Source: Chloroflexota bacterium (GTDB lineage: Bacteria > Chloroflexota > Anaerolineae > VGOG01). Taken from it: DNA of 44,575 nucleotides. A program made the translations under genes and the position numbers. Within the stretch, counting starts at the first letter, position 1; each line of letters starts with the position of its first letter. A model generated the notes under the pieces. That model searched no databases. It was given only the letters and a program-made list of their open reading frames with translations, and was not told the origin of the DNA. Below, one piece after another: positions 24,021 through 32,000 of this stretch. The stretch covers positions 1 through 44,575 of the forward strand of contig VGOG01000007.1 in the NCBI GenBank assembly GCA_016875995.1. The letters run 5' to 3'.

Positions 24021-25367
24021 ATGGAACAATTCAACATCTATATCAAGAACAACGCCGAGCGTTTCATCGAAGAGCTGAAGGAGTTCTGCCGCCAACCCAG
24101 CATCTCCACCCAAAACGTGGGCCTGGAGGAGATGGCAGAACTGGTGAGAGCCCGGCTGGAGAGGCTGGGGGCGGAGGTGCGTCTGATTCCAGTGGACGAT
24201 GGCCCGCCGCTGGTCTTCGCCGAGCTGGGCCAGGGGGAGCGCACCCTCCTCATCTATAACCACTACGACGTCCAGCCCCCAGACCCTCTGGAAGAGTGGG
24301 AATCGCCGCCCTTTGAGCCTACTATCCGCGAGGGGAAGTTCTACGCCCGCGGCGCGGCCGACAACAAGGGCAACCTCGTGGCCCGCATCCAGGCCATCGA
24401 AGCCTACCAGGCGGCTGTTGGCGAACTGCCTCTGAGGATAAAATTCGTCGTCGAAGGGGAGGAGGAGACGGGCAGCCCTCACCTGGCTCAGTTCGTTCAG
24501 GAGAACCGCGACTTCCTGGCCGCCGATGGCTGCCTGTGGGAGTCGGGCGGCAAGGATGAGGCGGAGCGCTTTGTGCTCTACCTGGGCCTGAAAGGCATCG
24601 CCTATCTGGAGCTGCGGGCCAGAGGAGCCAAAAGCGACCTCCACTCCTCCCTGGCGACCATCGTGCCCAATCCCGCCTGGCGCCTGGTGTGGGCCCTCTC
24701 CACCCTGAAAGACAAAGACGACCACATCACCATTGATGGCTTCATGGACCACGTGGCGGAGCCGACACCGGCGGAGATGAACATGCTGGAGGCCATCCCC
24801 TTCGAAGAGGAGAAGATCAAGGAGAATTTCGGTATCCCGGCGTTCATCCGAGGACTCTCAGGGGTTGAGGCTCTGAAGAAGCACCTTTACGAGCCTACCT
24901 GCACCATCTGTGGCTTCAAGAGCGGCTACATCGAGGAGGGCTCGAAGACGGTGCTGCCCAGCACGGCCACGGTCAAGCTGGACTTCCGTCTGGTGCCGAA
25001 CCTGACCCCCGAACTGGTGGAGCGGTTGCTGCGCCAACATCTTGATCGGTGGGGCTTCGAGGACATTGAGATCATCGCTGGGGTGGGCGAACATTCGGCG
25101 CGGGCGCCATTGGATGCGCCGATCGTACAGGCAGCCATCGCCGCAGCGGAGGCCGTATACGGCCACAAACCCGTGATCTACCCCACCATGGCCGGCAGCG
25201 GCCCGATGTATCCCCTCTCGGAGGCTCTAGGCATTCCCGCTGTCCTGGCCGGCATCGGCTATCCCGGCGCCAACGTCCACGCCCCCAACGAGAACATCCG
25301 CCTGGCCGATTACTTCGAGGGCATCAGATTCATAAGGGAGTTGATGCGGCGCTTCGGGGAAGAGTAA
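24021..25367 (+). CDS. M20-family metallopeptidase (dipeptidase/deacylase)
   Basis: A 448-residue zinc peptidase of the M20 family. Metal and catalytic motifs in order are YNHYDVQPPDP (metal His and catalytic Asp), ARGAADNKGNL (bridging Asp), VEGEEETGSP (general base Glu and metal Glu) and the dimerisation-domain HSS in KSDLHSSLATIV. It hydrolyses dipeptides or N-acyl amino acids in the cytoplasm, and could process peptides made by the secreted protease upstream. ATG 24021 follows AGGAGGAATT. No signal peptide is visible. Confidence 0.9.
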   Translation: MEQFNIYIKNNAERFIEELKEFCRQPSISTQNVGLEEMAELVRARLERLGAEVRLIPVDDGPPLVFAELGQGERTLLIYNHYDVQPPDPLEEWESPPFEPTIREGKFYARGAADNKGNLVARIQAIEAYQAAVGELPLRIKFVVEGEEETGSPHLAQFVQENRDFLAADGCLWESGGKDEAERFVLYLGLKGIAYLELRARGAKSDLHSSLATIVPNPAWRLVWALSTLKDKDDHITIDGFMDHVAEPTPAEMNMLEAIPFEEEKIKENFGIPAFIRGLSGVEALKKHLYEPTCTICGFKSGYIEEGSKTVLPSTATVKLDFRLVPNLTPELVERLLRQHLDRWGFEDIEIIAGVGEHSARAPLDAPIVQAAIAAAEAVYGHKPVIYPTMAGSGPMYPLSEALGIPAVLAGIGYPGANVHAPNENIRLADYFEGIRFIRELMRRFGEE

Positions 25368-25386
25368 CGAGGCAACGAGTAACAAG

Positions 25387-26034
25387 TCAATGAGGAACTG
25401 AGGCGTCGCGATGCAGGTCTTCTAAGACGCGCTGCATCTGAAGGGGCTCATCGAAGGAGAGATAGACGGATTCGAGCCTTCCCTCCCCAGCTTCGTATCC
25501 TACCTTGATGGCCGGGCGGGCTCTCAGGCCAAAGTGGACTTCGCCGACTCCGATCTCACTGATCGTATGCGGTTTGAAGAAGATGTACCACCAGCCGGCA
25601 TCATCTTTGGGCGCGCCCACCAGGAAGCGCGAATCCAGCATCCTGCCCATCACGATGTGCTCTCTGGTCTCCATGGTGGCAAAGTCAGCAGTGACCTCCA
25701 CGAAATAGCGCTGCTTATCTCGGACCTCGAAGAAGCCGGTGGCTCGGACGGCGACCTTCTCATCGGGCGCCAACTCAGGATGGCCCGAAGATGGGGAGAG
25801 TTCTCTCCTGCGAAAGACGATGAAGCCCTGCCGCCTGGCCAGGAGCGTAATCAAAACGAGAGCCAAGCAGAGGACGATGATCAAGGCGGTCTGCCCACCC
25901 GTCAGGCTGCCAGCCCTCCAGATCAAGCCGCTGGCCAGGGCAAAGAGCAGCGGCACAAGATTCAGCCGCAGGGGGCCCATGCGGTGGCGACTCAATTGGT
26001 AGCTCGCTTTGAGGATTAAACCAACGATGATCAT
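25387..26034 (-). CDS. Unknown membrane protein with cytoplasmic-type soluble domain
   Basis: A 215-residue protein I do not recognise. Two or three hydrophobic stretches lie between residues 1 and 70, then a basic segment and a roughly 140-residue soluble domain rich in beta strands (VAVRATGFFEVRDKQRYFVEVTA, GWWYIFFKPHTISEIGVGEV). Start ATG 26034 has no clear ribosome site; a TATACT sequence about 17 bases upstream could make a nearly leaderless message. Its 3' end faces the M20 peptidase gene, with a small GAGTAACAAG-type tandem repeat between them (25366-25400). Confidence 0.6.
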   Translation of the reverse strand: MIIVGLILKASYQLSRHRMGPLRLNLVPLLFALASGLIWRAGSLTGGQTALIIVLCLALVLITLLARRQGFIVFRRRELSPSSGHPELAPDEKVAVRATGFFEVRDKQRYFVEVTADFATMETREHIVMGRMLDSRFLVGAPKDDAGWWYIFFKPHTISEIGVGEVHFGLRARPAIKVGYEAGEGRLESVYLSFDEPLQMQRVLEDLHRDASVPH

Positions 26035-26043
26035 GGTGGGAGG

Positions 26044-26156
26044 TTAATCAAGTATACACCTGTCCCTCATCCCCCTGACCCCCTTCTCCCAGCACTGGGA
26101 GAAGGGGGAATCAGATGCCCCTCCCCTGATTTCGGGGGAGGGGTTGGGGTGGGGGC
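26044..26156. repeat. Paired G/C-rich palindromic repeats between proS and the unknown membrane gene
   Basis: Two hairpins: CCCCCTTCTCCCAGC facing GGGAGAAGGGGG (26079-26109) and CCCCTCCCCTGA facing GGGGGAGGGG with trailing GGTTGGGGTGGGGG (26117-26154). They sit directly after the proS stop on the minus strand and may end transcription, although no T-run follows. Confidence 0.7.
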
Positions 26157-27619
26157 TAATAAGCCCTCGCGAAGACCGCTTGTTCCCCGGCTTCCTTGCC
26201 GCAGAGAATGCAGCGGCCTGCCCTCTCCTTCTGGTGGAAGGGGATGCAGCGGATGGTGGCTTTGGTGTCCTCTTTGATGGCCGCCTCGCACTTGCCAGAG
26301 CCGCACCAGTAGGCGTAGACAAAACCGCCGTCCCTCTCGATGATCCGCTTGAACTCCTCGTAATCGTCCACTTCAAAGGAGTTTTCGTCCAGGAAGCTCT
26401 TGGCTCGTTGGAACAGGCTCTGCTGGATGTCGTCGAGGAGATCGTGGAGACGCTGGGCCAGGCCCTCCTGCTCCCCCCCTTCCCCCCAACTTTGGGGGGC
26501 TAGGGGGGCAGTGAGCTTCTCGCCTCCTTCTCGCCGGGCCAGGGTAACCCGCCCCTCGGCCACGTCTCTGGGCCCGATCTCCAGGCGCAACGGCACGCCC
26601 CGCATCTCCCACTCGTTGAACTTCCAGCCAGGCGAGTACTCCTCCCGGTCGTCCACCTTGTAGCGCACCTTCTCGCCGAGAGCAGCCTTGATGTCTGCGA
26701 CTGCCTTCCACACCTGTTCTTTCTCTTCCTCGCCCGTCCAGATGGGGATGATGATCAGTTGGATGGGAGCTAGCTTGGGTGGCAGGATCAGACCCTGGTC
26801 GTCGCCGTGAACCATGACTACCGCCCCCACCATGCGGGTGCTGACCCCCCAGCTCGTCGTCCAGCAGTACTGAAGCTCGTTGTTCCGGTCCAGGTATTTG
26901 ATGTCGAAGGCCCTGGCGAAGTTCTGGCCCAGGAAGTGGGAGGTGCCAGCCTGCAGCGCCCACCTGTTGCCCATCATGGCTTCGATGGCGTAGCTGGCCA
27001 CTGCCCCAGCGAACTTCTCCGACTCGCTCTTGCGGCCCGTGATGACCGGAATGGCGGCGTCGGTCTCGGCGAAGTCGCGGTAGACCTCCAGCATGAGCAG
27101 GGTCTCTTCCTCTGCTTCCTCGGCTGTGGCGTGGGCGGTGTGCCCCTCCTGCCAGAGGAACTCGGTGGTACGGAGAAACAAGCGGGGACGCTTCTCCCAG
27201 CGCACCACGTTGGCCCACTGGTTGATGAGGAGGGGCAGGTCGCGATACGAACGCACCCATTGGGAGTACATGTGGCCGATGACCGTCTCCGAGGTAGGGC
27301 GCACGATGAGCGGCTCCTCCAGCTTCTTGCCGCCGCCGTGGGTCACCACTGCCAATTCGGGGGAGAATCCCGCCACGTGCTCAGCTTCTTTCTGGATGAA
27401 GCTCTGGGGGATGAACAGCGGAAAGTAGGCATTCACGTGGCCGGTGGCCTTGAAGCGGCGGTCCAGGCCCTCTTTGATGTTCTCCCAGAGAGCATAGCCG
27501 TAGGGTCGGATGACCATACAGCCCTTGACCGGGGCGTAGTCGGCCATCTCTGCCCGCTGGATGACGTCCGTGTACCAGCGGGAATAGTCCTTGCTGCGCG
27601 GTGTGATTTTCTTTGCCAT
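26156..27619 (-). CDS. proS: Prolyl-tRNA synthetase, archaeal/eukaryotic type
   Basis: A 487-residue class II synthetase that charges tRNA-Pro. It belongs to the short type 3 form, with no bacterial editing insertion. Motifs are DYSRWYTDVIQRAEMADY, motif 2 region RPTSETVI and FLWQEGHTAHAT, HGDDQGLILPP, an anticodon-binding domain, and the C-terminal domain ending VFARAY with cysteines (CGSGKCE, CILCGKEA). Residues about 369-383 (APLAPQSWGEGGEQE) are a G/C palindrome inserted in a loop between the anticodon and C-terminal domains. ATG 27619 follows GGAGGAG. It is controlled by the T-box upstream. Confidence 0.95.
   Translation of the reverse strand: MAKKITPRSKDYSRWYTDVIQRAEMADYAPVKGCMVIRPYGYALWENIKEGLDRRFKATGHVNAYFPLFIPQSFIQKEAEHVAGFSPELAVVTHGGGKKLEEPLIVRPTSETVIGHMYSQWVRSYRDLPLLINQWANVVRWEKRPRLFLRTTEFLWQEGHTAHATAEEAEEETLLMLEVYRDFAETDAAIPVITGRKSESEKFAGAVASYAIEAMMGNRWALQAGTSHFLGQNFARAFDIKYLDRNNELQYCWTTSWGVSTRMVGAVVMVHGDDQGLILPPKLAPIQLIIIPIWTGEEEKEQVWKAVADIKAALGEKVRYKVDDREEYSPGWKFNEWEMRGVPLRLEIGPRDVAEGRVTLARREGGEKLTAPLAPQSWGEGGEQEGLAQRLHDLLDDIQQSLFQRAKSFLDENSFEVDDYEEFKRIIERDGGFVYAYWCGSGKCEAAIKEDTKATIRCIPFHQKERAGRCILCGKEAGEQAVFARAY
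26470..26513. repeat. PQSWG-type palindromic element inside proS
   Basis: CCCCCCAAAGTTGGGGGG with flanking C and G runs on the coding strand, read in frame as APQSWGEGG. The same sequence in the same frame occurs twice in the giant lipoprotein gene. Confidence 0.8.
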
Positions 27620-27639
27620 GTTTTCTCCTCCTCTCGTTA

Positions 27640-27945
27640 AACAAAAACACCTCATTCCTCTAAGGACGAGGTGTTCGTGCCCCGTGATACCACCCTAGTT
27701 GGCTTACAACAGCCCACTCAATCGGTACAGAGTAGTCCGCTACTCGATACCGTTCCTTACGATAACGGGAGGAATCCGGCCAAGCTTAACGGCTTTCGCG
27801 CTTTTTCGTGCCTTTCGCGATCGCCTTTTCGCTCGCAGCTCCTGGGCGGGTTCAGTGTGGGCTTTGATGCTAGCTTCCACCTCCCCTAGCTCGCTGTGAT
27901 CATCGCTCTGCACTTACTATTCCCATTCGTCGCTTTTAATCTATT
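27640..27945 (-). ncRNA. T-box riboswitch (proline) of proS
   Basis: Minus strand carries the stem I features GGGAATAGTAAGTGC and GCGAGCTAGGGGAGG, a specifier region TGAACCCGCCC with a proline codon (CCC or CCG), the antiterminator T-box AGGGTGGTATCACGG (27682-27696), then a terminator (27641-27675) with arms AACACCTC and GAGGTGTT and a TTTTTGTTT tail. Uncharged tRNA-Pro should bind and allow proS transcription. The linker between stem I and the antiterminator (27794-27819) matches a dispersed repeat family also found at 36095 and 37094. Confidence 0.93.
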
Positions 27946-27952
27946 GTCCGGT

Positions 27953-27981
27953 AAGATACCACAAATTCGGCGTTTTGTCAA
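27953..27981 (-). promoter_or_regulatory. Promoter of proS T-box leader
   Basis: Minus-strand TTGACA (27976-27981), 17 bases, TATCTT (27953-27958). The -35 box begins 3 bases past the tRNA-Glu 3' end. Confidence 0.75.
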
Positions 27982-27984
27982 ATA

Positions 27985-28057
27985 TGCCCCCAAGGGAATT
28001 CGAATCCCTGTCGCGGCCTTGAAAGGGCCGTGTCCTAGTCCACTAGACGATGGGGGC
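27985..28057 (-). tRNA. tRNA-Glu (anticodon TTC)
   Basis: A 73-base cloverleaf without encoded CCA. Acceptor GCCCCCA pairs with TGGGGGC, discriminator A; anticodon stem CGGCC/GGCCG encloses loop CTTTCAA with anticodon TTC; the T arm contains GATTCGAATTCC-type TTCGAAT. It lies between the aldolase gene and proS on the same strand. Confidence 0.95.
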
Positions 28058-28096
28058 GTCCGAACTACCTTTATTTTACTCAAAAGAGCAGAAAGG

Positions 28097-28984
28097 TCAA
28101 GCTCCCAGCTTGCCCAATTCCTTCAACACCTCGCGGGTGACCAGCCTCACCAGCTCTTCTTCGTTGTCCTCAGGAGTGGACCCAGAGCGAGGGCGACCAA
28201 CAGCCAGGTCACAGACTCCGCAACTGGCGCAGAAATCCTCTTCCTCTCCTTCCCTGGCTAACCCTTTTTCCCTCCTCATCTGGAGCAACCTGGCGACCTC
28301 GGCGGGAGGCAAGGGGGTCTCCCGGCCCAACTGGCGCAGGATCAGAGTGACGTAGGCCAGGTGTTCTAACTTCTCCAGCTTGAGGTAAGCATCGAAAGGG
28401 TCCTTGCCCACGGTCAATGTGCCGTGCCGTTGGATAATGAGGGCGTCGTGGTTAGCGATGAGCTCGCTGATTGCCCCGGCTCCTTCAGGGCTGGAGGGGG
28501 TGGCGTACTCAACAGTAGGGATCAGTCCCAGGGTGACGACCACTTCGGGCAGGAGACACTTGGCCAGGGAGATGCCAGCGATGCTCAGGGCGACACAGAT
28601 GGGGGGATGGGCGTGGATAACAGCGCCGATGTCGGGCCGCTGCCGATAGGCCTCCAGATGCATCAATAGCTCCGAGGTGGGCTCCAGGCTTCGCCCTGAG
28701 GCCTGTCCTGAGCCCAGTCGAAGGGCTCTGCCCGAAGGGTCACGGCTGGCAGGCTTATAGGAGGGGATCTTCTTGCCCTCCAGATCGGTTACGACCAACT
28801 GCTCAGGGGTGAGAAAGCCTTTGCTGAGGCCACTGGGAGTGGACAGGACACGGTTTTTGCTCAGGCGCACCGAGACATTGCCGTCGGTGGCGGTTATATA
28901 CCCTTTCTCGTGAAGAAGGCGACAGACACGGATGATCTCCTCTTGCCATATTCGCTCTTTTCGGTTATCTACGTAGCGGCTCAA
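28097..28984 (-). CDS. Class II aldolase (fuculose-phosphate aldolase-like) with putative encapsulation peptide
   Basis: 295 residues of the class II aldolase/adducin family: ITATDGNVSVRL near the N terminus, the catalytic glutamate in TSELLMHLE (E105), metal histidines in IHAHPP (H124, H126) and a third in QRHGTLTVG. It probably cleaves a sugar phosphate such as fuculose-1-phosphate to dihydroxyacetone phosphate and an aldehyde. Residues 81-101 are an in-frame repeat (ALRLGSGQASGRS). The C terminus has a CASCGVC motif, a flexible linker and an amphipathic helix EEELVRLVTREVLKELGK, like a microcompartment targeting tail. TTG 28984 is chosen for its AGGAGGG site; the open frame reaching 29206 overlaps the neighbouring gene. 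Confidence 0.87.
   Translation of the reverse strand: MSRYVDNRKERIWQEEIIRVCRLLHEKGYITATDGNVSVRLSKNRVLSTPSGLSKGFLTPEQLVVTDLEGKKIPSYKPASRDPSGRALRLGSGQASGRSLEPTSELLMHLEAYRQRPDIGAVIHAHPPICVALSIAGISLAKCLLPEVVVTLGLIPTVEYATPSSPEGAGAISELIANHDALIIQRHGTLTVGKDPFDAYLKLEKLEHLAYVTLILRQLGRETPLPPAEVARLLQMRREKGLAREGEEEDFCASCGVCDLAVGRPRSGSTPEDNEEELVRLVTREVLKELGKLGA
28684..28744. repeat. CTTCGACTGGGCTCAGG-type repeat inside the aldolase gene
   Basis: A 60-base insertion with AGCCCTTCGACTGGGCTCAGG-like sequence on the coding strand and partly self-complementary CTTCG/CGAAG ends. Shorter relatives lie at 17110-17134 and 19199-19228. Confidence 0.75.
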
Positions 28985-29027
28985 TTGCTTCCCTCCTGTC
29001 GCGCACACTGACCATGCACCTGAACGC

Positions 29028-32000
29028 TCACACCTCCGACTCCCAACTGCCCTCGGCGTAGAGGATGTAGGCTGTGCCAAGATCGCTCCAAAGGATGGTG
29101 CCACCGTCAAAGGCTTGCACCACCCCTGTGAGACCCCGTTCCTCCTCCCTGGCCCAACCGATCTGGCTGGCCGGGCCGCCCAGCTCTTCCCGCCACACTT
29201 TGCCAAAGCCCCTCTTTGGTTGGAAGAGGCCCGGCGGCGCGATCAGATCGGGATCGTCCTCGGGCTGGCCTTCCTGCCAGGTGTCGGCGAAAGCCCGCCA
29301 GGTGTGATCGTCGTGCAGGACGTAGATCTCCCCGCTGTCCCCCCGCCAGAACATCCGCCCTCGTTCGAAAGCCTGTTCAGCCAGAAAGACTTCCCGTTCC
29401 GCCTCTACTGGGCAACCCAGGCGGTCCCGTCTGTCAGCCCAGGTGGCGGCGAAGCGAATGGGTACCACGGCGCAGGGCGTGGGCGTGACCGTTGGACGGG
29501 TGGGCGTAGGGCTTGGTGTAGGCGTGGGGAGCGGCGTTCCCCAAGTTGCCGGATACCAACTACCTCCGCCGTCGGTAGATTTGTACACGCCGTGCTCAAA
29601 CAGGGCGGCGAAGAGGGTCTGATCGGTGGCGTAATGCGGCGAGATGGCCAGTGCCAGCACCCCCGCCAGCTCGTCGTCGGACCGATAGGGAAGGCCAATA
29701 TTGACCGCCTGCCAGGAGTAGCCCCCATTGGTGGACTCGTAGATGCCCTGGTCGAGGCCGGCGAAAAGCGTGCCGTCCCTGGCGAACTCTGGCGATATGG
29801 CCAGGGCCTTAACCCAGACCGTGCCCGGCGGGAGTCCACCCCCCAGCGCCTGCCAGGTGAAGCCGCCGTCGTCGGAGCGGTACAGGTGGCCGTACAGCGC
29901 CCCGACGAAGAGGGTCTGATCGGCGGCGAAGTCGGGCGAGAGAGCCATTGATTGCACGTACCAATCCTCTTCTTCTGTGGCTTGTTCCCAATTTCGGCCG
30001 CCATTCGTGGTGCGATACAGCCCCTGGTACTGAAGCCAGGCGTAGGCTATGCCATCTTCAGTGTAGTTTGGCGAAACGACCAGGCTCGCCACCTCGGCTG
30101 GGGGCAACCCCTGGCTGGCTGACACCCAGCTCTCTCCGCCGTCGGTGGAGATCAATACTTCAGGGTGGCTGTAATCTCCCCCGACGAAGATGGTGCCGTC
30201 GCTCCCCCTCTTTCCCCCCTCCCCCCGTTCCCCCCAACTTTGGGGGGGCAGGGGGGCGGAAGGAAGGGGGGGCGAGATGGCCAGAGCCGAAGCGGGGAAG
30301 AGATTGCCCAGCCCCTCTTGTAGCTCCTGCCACTCGCCGTCGAGCCATCGGTATACACCTGATCTCGAAGCCGCGAAGAGAATCTGGTCCGTAGCGTAAT
30401 CGGGCGAGATGGCCAGGTGAACGGGATCAAAGCCTGTCCGGCCGGGGAAGCCCGTCTCCTGCCAACTTCGGCCCCCGTCGTGAGAGACGAAGACCCCGGC
30501 GGTGGAGGTGGATGCGTAGATCGTCTGATCCTGAGCATAGCCCGGCGAGATGGCCAGGTCGTAGATGTCCAGACCGCCTAATTCCACCGTCAAGTCCTCC
30601 CAGACCAGCCGGTCGGGCTTCAGGCGGTGGATGCGTCCGTAAACGGTGCCCAATAACAGATCCCCATTCGGGGCGAGAGCCAAAGCGCTGATGGGCAGGT
30701 CTTCCTCAAGCACTTTCCAACTGTCGCTTCCATCTGTGGAGCGATAGAGGCGGGTGATCCCCTGGCTGCGAGAGGCGGTGAGCAGGGCGTAGAGCGTCTT
30801 ATCCTGGGCGAAGGAGGGCGAGAAGACGAGGTCGCTTAAGTCAACGTGCTCATAGAACAGCCCCGAGTTGGCTGCCTGCCAGGTTTTACCCCCATCGGTG
30901 GAACGCATCAGGCCCGCTCCGCTTACCACAGCGTAGACGGTGTCGTCGCCTTCCCTCTTTCCCTCCCAACTCTGGGGGGGAGAGAGGGCCAGCAGTTGGG
31001 CCGTTCGGCCCAGCACCTCCTCCCAGGACTGGCCGCCATCGGTGGACTTGAGGATCAGGTGGCGGTCCATCTCGTCCACGCTCCAGAACAGCGTGTCATC
31101 GGTGGCGTAGTGGGGGGAGATGGCCAGGGCGGTAGCTTTACGATGGACGGGTCTGTCCAATTGGGGCTCTTCCAGGGCAAACCATTGATCCCCGCCATCG
31201 GTGGACTTGAAGAGGCCGTGGCGCAGCGTGCGGGCGAAGGCCGTGCCATCAGGGGCGAAGGCAATGCCTTGAACCATGAGATCGCTCAGGCCCCGCGAGG
31301 CCAGGCGCCAGCTCCGGCCGCCGTCGGTGGATTTGTAAACTCCACCCCCCATGTTCCAGGTGGAGAGGCCGGCCAGTAGGGTACGATCGGAGGCGTAATT
31401 GGGGGAGAAAGCCACGGCGACTACATCCAGATCGGGGGACAGCCCGCTCTTCAGCAGCACCCAGGACTCGCCATCGTCCTCGGATTTGTATAGCCTGTTC
31501 TCCACCAGGGCGAGCAGGGTCTGGTCCCTGTCGTAGTCGGGGGAGACGAGGATGCGCTGGATGGGACTGGCTGGCAGCTTGACCGATCGCGGTTCGGCAG
31601 GAGCTGGCGGCGCGCCGCCCCTCTCGTCCATCACCAGAACGGTGCCACCTTTGCCGATCAGATACAGCCGCTCGGCCAGGGGGTCCAAGGCCCGCAGGGC
31701 GTACTCTCCGTCCAGAGGGACCTCAGCCAGCAGGTCGGCGGTCTGGCCGTCAACGACCAGCAACCGGTGGCCTTTATCCCAACCGCTGGTCAGGTAGACC
31801 AGCCCCTCGCCGGGGTTCACCCGCAGGCGTCCAACGATTCCCTCCAGCCGGGCCACCCAACGCTGCCCTTCGGCCAACACCTTCAGAGACAGATCGTTGA
31901 AGCGAGAGCGGGTCACGTAGGCCCGGCCCACGGTGGGATCCACATCAATCGAGACGATACTCAATTCCGTGTCGGTGAACACGGGGGCGTGGGTGATCCC

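Noticed and set aside
28985-29206. N-terminal extension of the class II aldolase
   Set aside because: It overlaps the end of the giant lipoprotein gene in another frame and lacks similarity; TTG 28984 has AGGAGGG at proper distance.
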